Positions 17,832 to 29,337 of a stretch of 44,914 nucleotides of DNA are shown here, piece after piece. Position 1 is the first letter of the stretch. Every line of letters begins with the position of its first letter. The position numbers and the translations under genes were made by a program. Under the pieces are notes generated by a model. The model was not told the origin of the DNA, did not search any database, and saw only the letters and a list, made by a program, of their open reading frames with translations. The stretch comes from Zoopage sp. CT-All. Lineage: Eukaryota; Zoopagomycota; Zoopagomycetes; Zoopagales; Zoopagaceae. The DNA is taken from positions 1-44,914 of the forward strand of contig QZWS01000016.1 of NCBI GenBank assembly GCA_004114245.1. Reading direction: 5' to 3'.

Positions 17832-20800
17832 ATGTACGATGTTTATGTCGCGGAATCTCCGCGCCGGCTTGCGCTCGTTCCCGCCAACGTCATCAGCCGT
17901 CCGGAGACACTTCCGGTTCTTGTATTTTCTCTGCACGCAGGCCACGGGTCGGCCCAGCCATCGGGCGCTGGTGGAGATGCAGAGCGAAATCGCGCTGTCT
18001 GTCAATTCGAGCTGCACCAGCACGGCGCATTTCGCAAGGCCTCCCTTCCTGATTATTTTGCGCCAGTAAATCGGAGACCGGTTGCTGCGATTGCTGGTTT
18101 GATCGACGTCGATGGCGGTAGGCTCTAGCCCGGTTTGTGCAGCGTTCATCGTCGTGTAGACATGTTCCTCGTTGCAATCACCGCGTCAGAACTCGCCGCA
18201 GAAATCATCTCGGGAAAGTCGATATACCGCGTGTTGGGCGTCTCGTTTTATTCGCTTAAATCCGCGCGCTGGGATTATCCCGAGGACTACATGTCGCCCG
18301 TGGCCACGATCCCCGGTGTCTGGGATATTGAGCCAAGACTGACGGGCAGTGGCTATGATGCTTCCTCTGCCCCCATACATCCATGTGCAGCTCTGGAGCG
18401 CTATCTCAGCAGTGGAAGGTTTTACTGGGAGGGCGGTGGAGATCTGACTCATAGCATGATGGCGTCGCCACTCACGACCACGCTCATGGCGAGCCCAGCG
18501 GCAGAGTTGAACCCCGACGATCGATTTCTGTGGAACGAGTTTCTTGCTGATAGCCTTGTGAGCTACTATAACAGCACGACGCTGGAAGATCGAGAGCGAT
18601 TGCATAAATCGGGACTGATGGTATGCAACTCATTAGCATGCTGATCGCTGATGGCCCACGTCCAAGGCATTGCTAATCCACGGGTATGTTGAGGTATTTG
18701 ACTACACGCCAGCAGGCGACTCTCAAGTCGATCTATTACGCGTGGGTTTGCTTTCTCGAGTCGGGTGCAAGCGGGCCGGGGCTCGATTCTACACCCGAGG
18801 GATGGACGACGAAGGTCACGTCGCAAGCTATGTCGAAGTAGGGCCACACAAGACTCTCATGCGTGCTGATTAATTGCACAGTCTGAAGTTGTTGTGTGCA
18901 CGAAAGAATTGGTGATATCGCACGTTCAAGTCCGCGGCAGTGTTCCATGTGAGATCGCTTATTCTCCAGCGCAGCTGACATTATCAATAGTATTCTGGGA
19001 ACAAAGCGGCATTCAGCTTGGTGCCCATCGCGTGACAATGACGCGTGGAGCGGCCGCAACACGCCCGGCTTTGCAGCGGCATATCGAGCACGAGCTAGCG
19101 CGATACGGTAGCCATTTGCATATTCTCAACCTATTGGCCGATGATGCGCCTGGAGAGCGCTCTCTCTCGGATGCGTACAAGAGGCAAATTCAAAGCTTGG
19201 GACTTCCGCGTGCGCTGCTTGAATACTCTGCTGTCGATTTTAATCGCATCGTTGCGTCTTGGGGCGGCAGCATCGATGGTGTGAAAGACTGGATCAGTCG
19301 CGGCTCAATACGGACGGCACTTGAGGGTTTTGGTTTCACAGCCATTGATGTCAGCACAGGCGATGCTGTCCTTGTTCAGCGGCAATCCGGAATTATACGG
19401 ACAAACTGCATCGACTGGTACGCGTAGTGCCATTCTGACATGAACTACAGTTTCTGCAGCTTGGACCGCACAAATATCATGCAAAGCATCGTTGCCGAGC
19501 TAGTGTTGACCGGCTTGATATATCCACAGTGTCTCAAAACTTGGGGCTCTTGGTCTGTCAAGGTGATCGACCGACTAGCGAATCAATGGGCAAGAAATGG
19601 CGACGCCCTCGCGCAAATATACGCTGGGAGTGACGCAATGAAGGGTGGATTGCTGAAGCCGAGCGGTTCGATTACATGGAAAAGCCTGTTTGGAGATGCA
19701 CAGAAAGCTGTTCAGCGCGCCGTTGCAAGCAACTTCACCGACAAGGGAAAGCAGGACACCATTGACCTGCTACTGGTTGCAAATTTCGCCACATACTTCT
19801 AGCCTGCTTATTGCAAATTTAGGGAAAGCGATATCATCAAAGGCGGGTTAATATCTGGGACTCGCTTCTTTATACAGTTCAAGGCCAGATGAAAGACCGG
19901 TAAGTATCACACCCTGCGGCAGCATGCTAATCGATGACAGCATAGAAGAATATTCTACTCGAGAGCCTGTCAGAGTGTTTGTTGGCACCTATAACGTCAA
20001 TGGGCGGGGTGTATCCGAATCACTCGAACCTTGGCTTACTAGCGCCAAGTCACTGCTCTCCAAGCCTCCTCAGATCTACATCATTGGGCTCCAAGAGATT
20101 GTCGAGCTTACGGCATCACAGGTGGGTCATGCTGATTTGCATCGGAAGTAAAAGTGTGTTCAGATTGTTGCCGCGGATACAGAAAAATGCACTCAATGGG
20201 AAGAGCACATCCTGGCCGAGCTGAACCGAAGACTTTCGTTTTCGAATCCGAATAATCCGTACGTGCTTGTTCGCAGTGGCCAGCTAGTTGGAGCTGCACT
20301 GATGGTGTTTGCCCGATCGACAGAGTTGGGGCGAATCCGCAATCTCGAGTTGGCCATGAAAAAGGTTGGTCCACTTCCCCGCGCATTTTGTCCATTTTTG
20401 GTAGACTGGAATGGGTGGAATGGCGGGAAATAAGGGTGGAATTGCTACTCGGTTTGATTGGTGTGACACAAGTTTTTGCTTTGTCACAGCACATCTTGCA
20501 GCTGGTATGTCGCAAGCTGACTCGTGAGTTTTTTGAATACTCGCAGGGCAGGCCAACGTTACCGACCGGAACAACGACTACGATATTTTGACCACCGGCA
20601 TAGTATTTTCAAAAGGGCGACTAATCCACGACCATGAGTATGTGCAGGCATGGCTGGCAGTAATCTGAGGCACCATCATCTAGAAATGTCATCTGGCTGG
20701 GCGACTTCAACTATCGCATAGAGAGCAATAACGAAGACGTGCGTGCTCGTATCGCTCGGAATGATTTGGAATCGCTCAGCAGTCAGGACCAGGTACATGA

Positions 20801-21677
20801 CTTACTGATTTTCGCTATTATCGATCTCACGTAAAATTCTAGCTGGCGATGGAGCAAGAGAAGGGTCGGGTGTTTGTCGGGTATTTGGAAGGCGTGCTGT
20901 CATTTCCACCAACATACAAGTATGACAATGGAACCGATAGATACGACACTAGGTAGGCTCATTGGAGTGTTCGCAGAATTCTATAATAATCTTGTCAGCG
21001 AAAAACAGCGCATCCCAGCTTGGACCGACCGCATCCTTTATCAAGGCGAATGTGTATGTTCAGTTGCCGTGATATGCGACTTGACTTTGTTCGACAGCTT
21101 CAACAGCTATTGTATACAACTGCTGGGCAAGTCCGCATATCCGACCATCGCCCGATACTCTCTGTCTTCCTTACTGAGGCGAGCGTGTCGTCTTGGAAAG
21201 CGGAGATGATTGCTGACAAGTTTGCAGATATTGATAATCGATCGTGCGAAAAAAGTCGAAATTCAGCAGCAGCTGATGAGCCAGTATCGCAATACTCATC
21301 AGCCAAATGTCGATATGACTAAAGGCGGTCATGCTGCCACGACGACTGCGCCTGCAATTCCACCAAAGCCTGTCCGACTTGTGGTCCAACAGTCCGAATT
21401 TGGCACTCCTCCTGCAATACCACCACGCAAGTCTCAGCCATCGATGCCACCACCTCGCCGTACAGCTGAGATCGAGTCTACCAAGCCTGCTGATATGACC
21501 GCAGGCGGTATGAGCGAGATGAAGAAAAAACCACCGCCCATTCCACCCAGACCCAAGGCAAACATGGGTAGTTCGACAATAGCTCCGACCGTGGCAGTGC
21601 CAGCAGTAATTGTAGACCCTTTTACCAGCGATGATGGCGAGCTTGCCCGCATCTCCACATGGCAGCCGCTTGTGTAA
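17832..21677 (+). CDS. INP52: Synaptojanin-type phosphoinositide phosphatase (Sac1 domain plus inositol 5-phosphatase)
   Basis: The reading frame can be followed through 16 exons: 17832-18117, 18160-18620, 18667-18837, 18882-18948, 18991-19417, 19460-19775, 19823-19899, 19941-20121, 20164-20364, 20405-20504, 20547-20637, 20684-20792, 20843-20952, 20999-21053, 21098-21184, 21228-21677. They sum to 1063 codons without a break (1062 aa). The Sac domain has [21 protein letters not shown] and an intact RTNCIDCLDRTN catalytic loop (CX5RT), so it should be active, unlike yeast Inp51. The 5-phosphatase domain has [58 protein letters not shown] and SDHRPI. A proline-rich tail ([25 protein letters not shown]) should bind SH3 proteins. 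Family role: removal of PI4P and PI(4,5)P2 phosphates in endocytosis. The initiator ATG is the least certain point. Confidence 0.92.
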
Positions 21678-22276
21678 GATTATGTAGTGGTCTATAGGCG
21701 AATATAAGAGTTAGGGCTGCCACCAGATGCTGGCCAAGGGGCATATTCCACTGTAGTATTGTATATATTCTTGAAATCTACTTCTTTATAGCATATCGTT
21801 GCTGGAGTATCTAGGATATGGGCAGTGTTGGCTGCAAGGCTAGGATTGGTTTATGTTGATGATAGTCCATACTCTATCCTATGCTTTGGTTGGCGGCCGG
21901 TTCAGCCACAAGATATCCAAATAAAGTGAGTTTTTGCAGTAGTCAACGTAGCCCATCCCTGGCCTTTACACCCAGCTCCAACATACCATATTGCTATTTC
22001 TATCATTCTCAACAATGCGATCAACTATGCAACACACATGCTCTAATATCCCCAGGAACATAGCAAAGCATAATGCGTTGAGGAGGAACACGGGTGATAA
22101 GGAGACAGACAACCCGCATGCAGCGCATCCGTCATGGGTTGCGAAAGAAAGCGGAGCCTTTTTTGTCCCTTGAAATGTTCGTGCGACTTTGATGACGCAT
22201 TGGCCGAATTAATATCCGCCTTCACTGATTCTCGCCAATCTTCCTCCGCGAACACCGCTTGCTAGATATCTCCGCA
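21678..22276. other. Intergenic, no gene recognised
   Basis: It holds the 3' end of the synaptojanin-type gene and the promoter of the GPCR gene. AT-rich near 21680-21900. Short open frames on both strands look random. Confidence 0.45.
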
Positions 22277-24139
22277 ATGTCCTCGTCGGCGAATTTGGCC
22301 GACACAGCTGCTGGTTTGTCCCCGGAGGATGCCGAGCTTATAGCGACCGTGGCCATCACACTCAACGCCGCCTCGCTGTGCATCACCATCCCGTCCGTCA
22401 TTACCTATTCTATTGTCCGTCGATTCGTCCCCGGAGCCGTCGACCGAGTATCCCTCCGTCTCGCGGTGGCGATCTGCATCGCGGATGTAATGTACGCAGT
22501 CGCACAGATTTTAACCAGCGTTGCGAAAGAAGGCGGCTGGCTGTGTTCGGTCGCGGTATTTGGCTATATCGCTTTCTCCTTGGCGTTCATGTTCTTATCA
22601 GCGTGCGTGGCTGTGAATCTTCATGTATTATTCTTGGCTTCGGATGATGCGGTTGGCCGGGGAGCTAGGGCGCAGGAGAGAGCACGCGTGGTTGACCAGG
22701 CGGCGAAAGGCGCATCGGCGCGACGCACACGCCTGTCACAGCATCTTGAGCCCTACTACTACGCCGTGTCGATCGTTCTTGCTCTTTCGCTTGCCCTTCC
22801 GGGCCTTGTTATGGGCCAGTATGGCTGGGATGAGGCGGGAAATCAGTGCTGGTTCCAGAACAGTACGAGTCTGCGCGCTGTGGTGTGGCAATGGTCAGCG
22901 CTCTATGCCTGGCTGGCACTGATGGTGCTTTACTGCGCCGTGGTGGTGGGACTGGTGTGGTGGAAGGTGACGAAAGAGTCAAGGGAGCTGGCCGTGTCAA
23001 TGGATGCCGCTATAATACCGCGTGGCGTGGACGTCGTATCCACTGCATCGTCGGCGAATCTGACCGAGGCCTGTATGCCCAGCGATAGTGAAATGATCAC
23101 CGCGGTCAACGCCATCGAGGTTATTGAGTCTGGCTGTTTCAGGGAAAGCGGCAGACAGCAGCAATCCCGAACGCGGCGCCGCCAAGCGTCATTTTCCCTA
23201 TTTGGTTCGCCGGGCATTGATCACGATATGCTCACGGTGGACGAGATCCGTCAACGCACACGGCGCTTTTACGATCTACGCCTCGTGTTGTTTCGAATCT
23301 TGATCTACCTTGTCATCCCGATGTGCACGCAAACCGGCAACATCATTCTCATTGTGTACTACCAAGTTGTCGGCAGCAAGTCCTTCCCGCTGCTTCTCTT
23401 CTCGCATGTGTCCACGTCGATGCAAGGGATATTGAACGCCTTGACACTGCTCTTCATCGACCCTTCGATGCGTCGAGCATATCGAGAGCTGCAGCAAGCG
23501 GCAGTTGCATGGCACAATAGAATCGTGGTAGACGCATTGGAGGCGGAGAGGTTTGCACGGGAGGTTTCGTTTTGGCGCAGCGACGCTACACCGCCAGGGG
23601 TTCCACGCGCGACGGTCTTGGATCGGGTCCTGCTGCGAATGGTTCGCAGTCTCTGGATCAAGCAATCGGGCGGCGACGCACCAATGCCCAACACACTACC
23701 AGTCGAGATTCCCCTCTATCGACTGGGCCCGAACTCCACGACTCCTGATCTCCACGTTGCTGGCGCACGATACCAAGAGCTCGAAAAACACCGCAATAGC
23801 CTTGCCAAGGACGAGGTCGACCGCACCTTTCTCACCTCCCACGAGCGAGCCTTATCACTGCCGACGAGCAGGCTTCTGGAGCTCAAATCCGGGGTGACAC
23901 CGGCCGAATCGATAATGACACAAGGCGAGCAAAATAAGCGACATCGTGTAAACATCAGCATGGACGCAGTAACGACAATAGCCAAGCAATCTCGTATCCC
24001 AACGGATCACAGCATCCGCCAGTCGGTAACCTCGGGTTCAAATTTGAATGATGACTACGCAAACGTTACCGCCCTGAGCCTTGAGCCTGTCCAACTATCT
24101 TCAGCCTCGGAGGCCGAGCCACGGCCCAAGGGACGGTAG
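22277..24139 (+). CDS. Seven-transmembrane receptor, cAMP-receptor-like GPCR
   Basis: The protein is 620 aa from the ATG at 22277. Seven hydrophobic segments fit about residues 22-45, 58-81, 92-121, 161-181, 204-229, 334-361 and 370-396. Cys90 before segment 3 and Cys191 in the CWF motif before segment 5 could form the usual disulphide. The pattern (LRLAVAICIADVMYA, NQCWFQNST, RLVLFRILIYLVIPMC, GILNALTLLFIDPSMRRAY) is that of cAMP-receptor-like and other fungal class-E-type GPCRs. The third cytoplasmic loop is about 100 residues and holds a basic SRTRRRQAS patch, a likely kinase site. The tail is about 220 residues, serine-rich and cytoplasmic. The ligand is not known. It is a single exon. 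The in-frame TTG at 22259 is upstream of the ATG and was not used. Confidence 0.82.
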   Translation: MSSSANLADTAAGLSPEDAELIATVAITLNAASLCITIPSVITYSIVRRFVPGAVDRVSLRLAVAICIADVMYAVAQILTSVAKEGGWLCSVAVFGYIAFSLAFMFLSACVAVNLHVLFLASDDAVGRGARAQERARVVDQAAKGASARRTRLSQHLEPYYYAVSIVLALSLALPGLVMGQYGWDEAGNQCWFQNSTSLRAVVWQWSALYAWLALMVLYCAVVVGLVWWKVTKESRELAVSMDAAIIPRGVDVVSTASSANLTEACMPSDSEMITAVNAIEVIESGCFRESGRQQQSRTRRRQASFSLFGSPGIDHDMLTVDEIRQRTRRFYDLRLVLFRILIYLVIPMCTQTGNIILIVYYQVVGSKSFPLLLFSHVSTSMQGILNALTLLFIDPSMRRAYRELQQAAVAWHNRIVVDALEAERFAREVSFWRSDATPPGVPRATVLDRVLLRMVRSLWIKQSGGDAPMPNTLPVEIPLYRLGPNSTTPDLHVAGARYQELEKHRNSLAKDEVDRTFLTSHERALSLPTSRLLELKSGVTPAESIMTQGEQNKRHRVNISMDAVTTIAKQSRIPTDHSIRQSVTSGSNLNDDYANVTALSLEPVQLSSASEAEPRPKGR

Positions 24140-24671
24140 CAGCAACGGGCTACATCGGATCGGACGAGGATTTGCAGTCGCAGGATTCCCTTTAGCAGTG
24201 TGCATTTATGTTGTAATCATTGTAATTAAGCCGGTATATTTTTCCACACTAAAGGTATTAAGGTACTGACCCACATTCTGCGCCAGTATTGAACAGCCAA
24301 GGCGGATAGGCAACCAGCTGGCATTGCAGCCATGGGCAGCAGCACCCTTTTGGCTTTATGTGTGGAGAACCCTGAATAGCTCATCACAAGCCAATTTCTG
24401 GAATGGATCTGTCCAAACGCAGGGATTATCAGCCCAAGCACGCACTTTAATTTGGGGCATAGGCATATTTTGCATTTATCGAACACACACAGAGCAGATC
24501 TACAACATACTCCTAATAGCTCCTGCTGGACTTTGGCAATCATTCTTAGCAGAGCTTTGTGATGTACTCGATACCAAATGACACAATACTCTATGCACCT
24601 TCAATGATAACTGGACGGACCTCCAGGACAAGTTGAATCAAGTGGCCCCAAGACTGCCAAGACCTCTACTC
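24140..24671. other. Intergenic stretch, possible retroelement relic
   Basis: No host gene was recognised. A + strand frame at 24324-24581 reads WLYVWRTLNSSSQANFWNGS and later IYRTHTEQIYNILLIAPAGL. This is faintly like the zinc-binding end of LINE-type reverse transcriptases (xxWrxL...xFWxxL...HxL...LW), but the cysteines are missing and the match is weak. Confidence 0.25.
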
Positions 24672-24812
24672 TAACCACAGTTTTTCCCCACAGGGGTTTT
24701 TTAGCCCAGGTTAGACAGAGCAAAGTTAACCAAGCAGCGAACCAGCAACCCGACACTATTATGTATAGCTTGTATTGATGCCACGGCCCAATACATGGCT
24801 CTCTCTGCAGCC
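24672..24812. repeat. Dispersed repeat, LTR-like relic (copy 2)
   Basis: It is the counterpart of 4926-5066: CAGTTTTTCCCCACAGGGG, TTTTTTAGCCCAGG, TTAACCAAGC, TATTATGTAT, CTTGTATTGA and CATGGCTCTC in the same order. It ends about 95 bases before the start codon of phosphatase copy B. Confidence 0.35.
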
Positions 24813-24907
24813 TTGGGCATGGTTTCTCTCTCTGAGCCTCAATACGCGGAAATATCCACGCTCACCGCATCCCAAAACAACAACGATCCCCACAATCAAT
24901 ACATCTT

Positions 24908-26242
24908 ATGCTCAAATCTGCGCACATCATCAGCCGTGTGTCGCTGGGCGTTGCCATTGCCGTGGCTGCTGCCTTGCTTCTCGCCATCTTCGTCTCGCCG
25001 TCCGGAATCAGTTCCACCAACACGGGTAGCCCACACAGCGAACCCGCTCCCGACACAGCCGCTACGCTAGCAAATAGCGACAAGCCTGCTGGAAAAGCTC
25101 CAAAGAAAGTCCGTCCCGGCTTCTTCAACACCGTCACTGGCGAAGTCATCCTCCCCGATGCTGTGACGCAGCTCGTCGTCATTAGTGACCTCCATGGCGA
25201 TCTGAAGGCTGCCGTGCTTACACTGAAGCTCCTGGGCGTCATTGAGGTGTCGGATTCGGAGATATTTACACTCAAGTCGTCCCCGGAGCGCTCACATCCG
25301 GCATGGAAGTATATCGGCGGCCCGACCATGATGGTGTTCCTAACCGGCGACTACATGGACCGCGGGCCTCACGGCGCCGATATCATCGAAATGCTGCTTG
25401 ATCTCGCCGCCCAGGCTCAAAAGGTGGGCACCAACGTGCACTTGCTGATGGGAAACCACGAGTACTGGCAATTCGACGGAAGGAATGACTTCAATCACAT
25501 CGACGAGTTCGAGAAATTTCTCCCTGAATCTAAATCCTCTAACGGTAGACCACGTCCCGTATGGGATCCGCAGAGACAGTTGGCGACTCAATACAAAATG
25601 TATACTCCTGAATATAGGTTCTTTCAGACGGGTATCATGGCGAGGGCGGAAAAGCTTTTCAACTCGAAATCCGGCGTATTGAGGAAGGATCAAGTCCTGG
25701 CGCGTATGATTTCGAATATGCCGCTGCTCATCAAAGTCGGAAACATCCTTATCAGCCACGCAGGAGTGACTGCGCAACTGGCAACGAAAGCTTCCACTAT
25801 GAATAAGAAAATCGCCGCATGCGTCCAAAGGATGAAGAGGAACGTTTGGCCCGACGTCGTGAAAGGCATAACGGCCGCTGCACTCGACAGTGAAGATACA
25901 TCAATGCTTGTCAATCGTAAGCTAATCGGTGAGGCTGCAGTGGCTAAGGAAGCGCTGGCCAAGCACGATATTCGCCTGCAGCTGATCGGCCACAGCCCGA
26001 TGGCTACCGAGCTGAATGGATTTGAGCCAACAGTGTATGGCGATCACGTCATTGTCAATGATCTCGCTCCCAGCATGTGGATGTACTCTACGCGAAGAAC
26101 TAGAGATCAGCACGCCGTCGGGGGGTTGGTAGTGGATGTCAGCAATCGTGATCAGCCCCTTGTGTACGCCAACACCAAGAAGAATGGAATACGGCAGATT
26201 TGGCCAGAATTGCCAAAGATGCCTGAGCAATTCGTCCAGTAA
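24908..26242 (+). CDS. Membrane-anchored or secreted PPP-type phosphatase (Shewanella-like type), copy B
   Basis: The protein is 444 aa, single exon. Residues 10-29 form a signal anchor (VSLGVAIAVAAALLLAIFVS), followed by a low-complexity proline, serine and alanine linker to about 75. The catalytic fold has the full PPP-type metal set: SDLHGD (93-98), GDYMDRG (147-153), GNHEYW (182-187), ISHAG (282-286) and GHS (361-363). The blocks WKYIGGPTMMVFLTGDY and GNHE without the eukaryotic LRGNHE are those of the bacterial-like Shewanella-like phosphatases (SLP), so a phosphoprotein or small phosphoester substrate is possible. The N-terminus would place the enzyme in the secretory lumen or outside the cell. 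Residues about 190-260 are very different from the paralogues. The gene is first of a tandem trio (B, C, D) on the + strand. Confidence 0.87.
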   Translation: MLKSAHIISRVSLGVAIAVAAALLLAIFVSPSGISSTNTGSPHSEPAPDTAATLANSDKPAGKAPKKVRPGFFNTVTGEVILPDAVTQLVVISDLHGDLKAAVLTLKLLGVIEVSDSEIFTLKSSPERSHPAWKYIGGPTMMVFLTGDYMDRGPHGADIIEMLLDLAAQAQKVGTNVHLLMGNHEYWQFDGRNDFNHIDEFEKFLPESKSSNGRPRPVWDPQRQLATQYKMYTPEYRFFQTGIMARAEKLFNSKSGVLRKDQVLARMISNMPLLIKVGNILISHAGVTAQLATKASTMNKKIAACVQRMKRNVWPDVVKGITAAALDSEDTSMLVNRKLIGEAAVAKEALAKHDIRLQLIGHSPMATELNGFEPTVYGDHVIVNDLAPSMWMYSTRRTRDQHAVGGLVVDVSNRDQPLVYANTKKNGIRQIWPELPKMPEQFVQ

Positions 26243-27411
26243 GCGATTACGACAATTAAATCGACGAGCCTTTTGGCGAGCTCACTAAGACGCTCAATTA
26301 AATGAATATATTTAGTTCAAAAGAGCCAGTTGTCTAATGAAAGGATTTATTCCCAAAGTTAGTTGATCTACTTGCCAGTTTCATCTCAAATTGTATGATA
26401 TCTCTCCTGAGTTGCTCACTTGCTATTGCTCTCCTAGCTCCTAGTTTCATGATAGTCTAAATTGACAAATGGGAAAGATTGATTATAGGAAATATTGCCA
26501 CAACCTGTAAAATACATTTGCAGCATATATTTGTATTAATCTTTGCATAGCCCAAATGGCAGAGCAAAGAGGTATCTGGAAAGTGTAGATGCTGTAGTGC
26601 ATGCTGCCATCATCCTCTGCCATGCTTGTAGCTTCTGCCTATAATCATTACTGTGGTGCACGGCCATGACAGGGGTTGTGACTGTGCTCTTTTCTCTTTG
26701 GTGTGTTTTCCGGGACCAGGAATACATAGACTTCCATTGTATTCCTGCCCAAGTCCCTTTCACATCCACGAGTATAACAATTACCATGAGACAATGAGCA
26801 TAAAATGGTGCATAGAATACAGCATATCTAATGCTAATGGATGCATATGGGTGTTACAGAGTAGTGCATAGGATGGCTAAAATACTGAGACAGCTGTACA
26901 GTATACATGCATAAGGTACCTAAAATACATATGCAACAATTGCTATTTGATAAGAGAAGTAAATATAGAATGCATTACTTTATATTACAGAGCAAAATGA
27001 AGTGCAGGAATGGAATATTTGAAAGAATGGCTATAGGGGGGAGTTGACAAGGAAAGTAAAGTGCTAAGCATATGTTTTTTGCACTTTACCTTATCTTGGC
27101 TAAGAGAAAGTAGTGGGGAAAGTGACCAAGGTAAGAGAGATCAATTTGCAATTCATTTGACTGAACGACATTACAAATACACAGCATTCTACACAAGATT
27201 CTTGCGCGCCAGATGCAATGCTTGATTGAAAGGCTCCCATGGGCGATCGAAGAAAGTGAACAAGGTGAAGTCTTACGCAAACACTCTTTGATGGCAGTGG
27301 CACTGCTTGCAACCGTGCCCGTCCCGCTCCCTACAGGTGCATCCTCCCACAAGCACTCGACGCCAGTCGTCTCTATACATCACCCAACAGCCCCCCGATT
27401 CAATCACTCTC
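26243..27411. other. AT-rich intergenic stretch, no gene recognised
   Basis: About 1.2 kb between phosphatase copies B and C. The first 40 bases carry the family 3' block (GACAAT...GAGCCTTTTGGCGAGCT). The rest is AT-rich with only short random frames on both strands. The AT content suggests old repeat material, but no element was recognised. Confidence 0.45.
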
Positions 27412-28752
27412 ATGCTCAAATCCGTACACATCGCTGGCCGTGTGTCTTTGGGCGTTGCCCTCGCCGTGCTAGCAGCCTCGCTCCTCGCCATATCTGTCTC
27501 GCCGTCCGGGATCAGCTCCACCAACACGGGTAGCCCACGCAGCGGACTCGCTCCTGACACCGCCGCTGCGCCGGAAAACAGCAGCGAGCCTGCTGGGACG
27601 GCTCCAAAGAATGTTGTCCCTCCCGGCTTCTTCAACCGTGCCACTGGTGAAGTCATCCTCCCCACTGCTGTGAAGCAACTCGTCGTCATTGGCGACCTCC
27701 ATGGCGATCTGAAGGCTGCCGTGCTTTCGCTGAAGCTCCTGGGAGTCATTGCGGTGTCAAAGACGGAAAAATTTACACTCAAGTCGTCCCCGGAGCGCTC
27801 ACATCCGGCATGGAAGTATATCGGCGGCCCGACCATGATGGTGTTCCTAACCGGCGACTACATGGACCGCGGACCTCACGGCGCCGATATCATCGAGATG
27901 CTGCTTGATCTCGCCGCCCAGGCTCAAAAGGTGGGCACCAACGTGCACTTGCTGATGGGAAACCACGAGTACTGGCAATTCAGTGACACAAATAATTATA
28001 ATCACTTTGACGAGTTAAACGGTTTCCTCCCTAAGCTCCGTGAAGGCTCTTCAGGCCCCGAATGGGAACCGCGGAAGCAATTAAAACAGTTCACTGAAGA
28101 TATGAATGAGTATAAATACTTTAAGAAGGGTATCGAGAAGAGGGCAAGAAAGCTCTTCCGTTCGAAATCTGGCGTGTTGAGCGACGACCAAGTCCTGGCG
28201 CGTATGATTTCGAATATGCCGCTGCTCATCAAAGTCGAAGGTATCCTTATCAGTCACGCAGGCGTGACTGCAGAGCTGGCGAAAGTAAACCCCTTTATGA
28301 AGACGGGAAATATCGCTGCCTACGTCCAATGGATGAAGAGGAAATATTGGCCCGACGTCATAAAAGGCATCCGGATCCCTGATTTTTATGACGAAAATAC
28401 GTCGGTGATTTATAATCGTGTGTTAAAGAAACGCAGTGAAGCTGAAGCGGCAAAGGCTGTGTTAAAAAAATCATATGGCATCGACCTGCAGTTGGTTGGC
28501 CATAGCGTCCTCAAGGGGTATGAGCCAGCATTGGTTGGCGACCATGTCATTTTCAACGACCTTGCTCGCAGTTTGTGGATGTCCGCTGACAGGGATAGAA
28601 ATATGCTCGCCGTTGGAGGGTTGGTGGTGGATATCAGCAAACGTAAGCAGCCCATTGTGTACGCCAAAACCGAGACGACTAAAGCACAGCCGAATGGAAT
28701 GCGGCAGATTTGGCCAGAATTGCCAAATGTGCCCAAGAAATTCGTCCAGTAA
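27412..28752 (+). CDS. PPP-type phosphatase family, copy C
   Basis: The protein is 446 aa from the ATG at 27412. That start matches the others (MLKSVHIAGRVSLGVALAVL) and was preferred over an upstream in-frame codon. The anchor, linker and metal motifs are as in copy B: GDLHGD, GDYMDRG, GNHEYW, ISHAGV and GHS. The core from LKSSPERSHPAWKYIGG to GNHEYWQF is almost identical to the paralogues, while the next 60 residues (SDTNNYNHFDELNGFLPKLR...) and the segment before GHS (VLKKRSEAEAAKAVLKKSYG) are its own. It ends QIWPELPNVPKKFVQ. Copy C has SGISSTNTGSP in the linker, like B and unlike A, D and E. The first domain histidine (H97 region) and the NHE asparagine are kept, so catalysis is expected. 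Confidence 0.87.
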   Translation: MLKSVHIAGRVSLGVALAVLAASLLAISVSPSGISSTNTGSPRSGLAPDTAAAPENSSEPAGTAPKNVVPPGFFNRATGEVILPTAVKQLVVIGDLHGDLKAAVLSLKLLGVIAVSKTEKFTLKSSPERSHPAWKYIGGPTMMVFLTGDYMDRGPHGADIIEMLLDLAAQAQKVGTNVHLLMGNHEYWQFSDTNNYNHFDELNGFLPKLREGSSGPEWEPRKQLKQFTEDMNEYKYFKKGIEKRARKLFRSKSGVLSDDQVLARMISNMPLLIKVEGILISHAGVTAELAKVNPFMKTGNIAAYVQWMKRKYWPDVIKGIRIPDFYDENTSVIYNRVLKKRSEAEAAKAVLKKSYGIDLQLVGHSVLKGYEPALVGDHVIFNDLARSLWMSADRDRNMLAVGGLVVDISKRKQPIVYAKTETTKAQPNGMRQIWPELPNVPKKFVQ

Positions 28753-29337
28753 AAAGTGCAGACAATGCAGCCAGTTGGCTTTTTGGCGGGCTCCCCAATA
28801 TGGTTTTCAAAGGCATGTGTTCCTGGGCTGTAGCAAAGTTCGCAGAATATGCAGATGTAGGGCGATACTATGCCGATGCATAAACATAGCCAATCAGGAT
28901 TATAGAAAGCGGATACACTTGAAGATGATATCAGCGGTACCTTGGACACGACTCTCTGATTGGTTTGAAGAAAAGCAAATGATCAGCGGAGGCCTGTTGT
29001 TTTAACGCCAGCATCTCCTTGTCCTTCGAGTGTGTTTTACACAAAGCCCTTCAGGTGTTGTGATAAGAGCAATGGCTTGGCCAGACGCAACAGCCTGGAA
29101 CGCAGCAAAACCCAGAAGAACCAAGACATCATCAAAGTGATGACGTAGCATTAGTAATCCGACAGTATAGAGGAGAACAAGCACAACTTGTCTCCCGACA
29201 AATACTGAAATTCTATACCCTAAACACATCTGAGATCTTACACAACCCAACATCAGGTAGCATCCCCAGGTGCTTGCCATTTACATCCACGCCCACCACT
29301 TCCCGAAACAACAACCGTCTCGCAATCGATGCATTTT
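28753..29337. other. Intergenic, no gene recognised
   Basis: Between phosphatase copies C and D. The family 3' block (GACAATGCAG...GGCTTTTTGGCGGGCT) lies right after the stop of copy C. A 92-residue - strand frame (29002-29280) has no recognisable features. Confidence 0.45.

Noticed and set aside
24324-24581. LINE reverse-transcriptase tail
   Set aside because: There is only a faint pattern of tryptophans and a histidine; the zinc-binding cysteines are absent, so it is not listed as a defined element.
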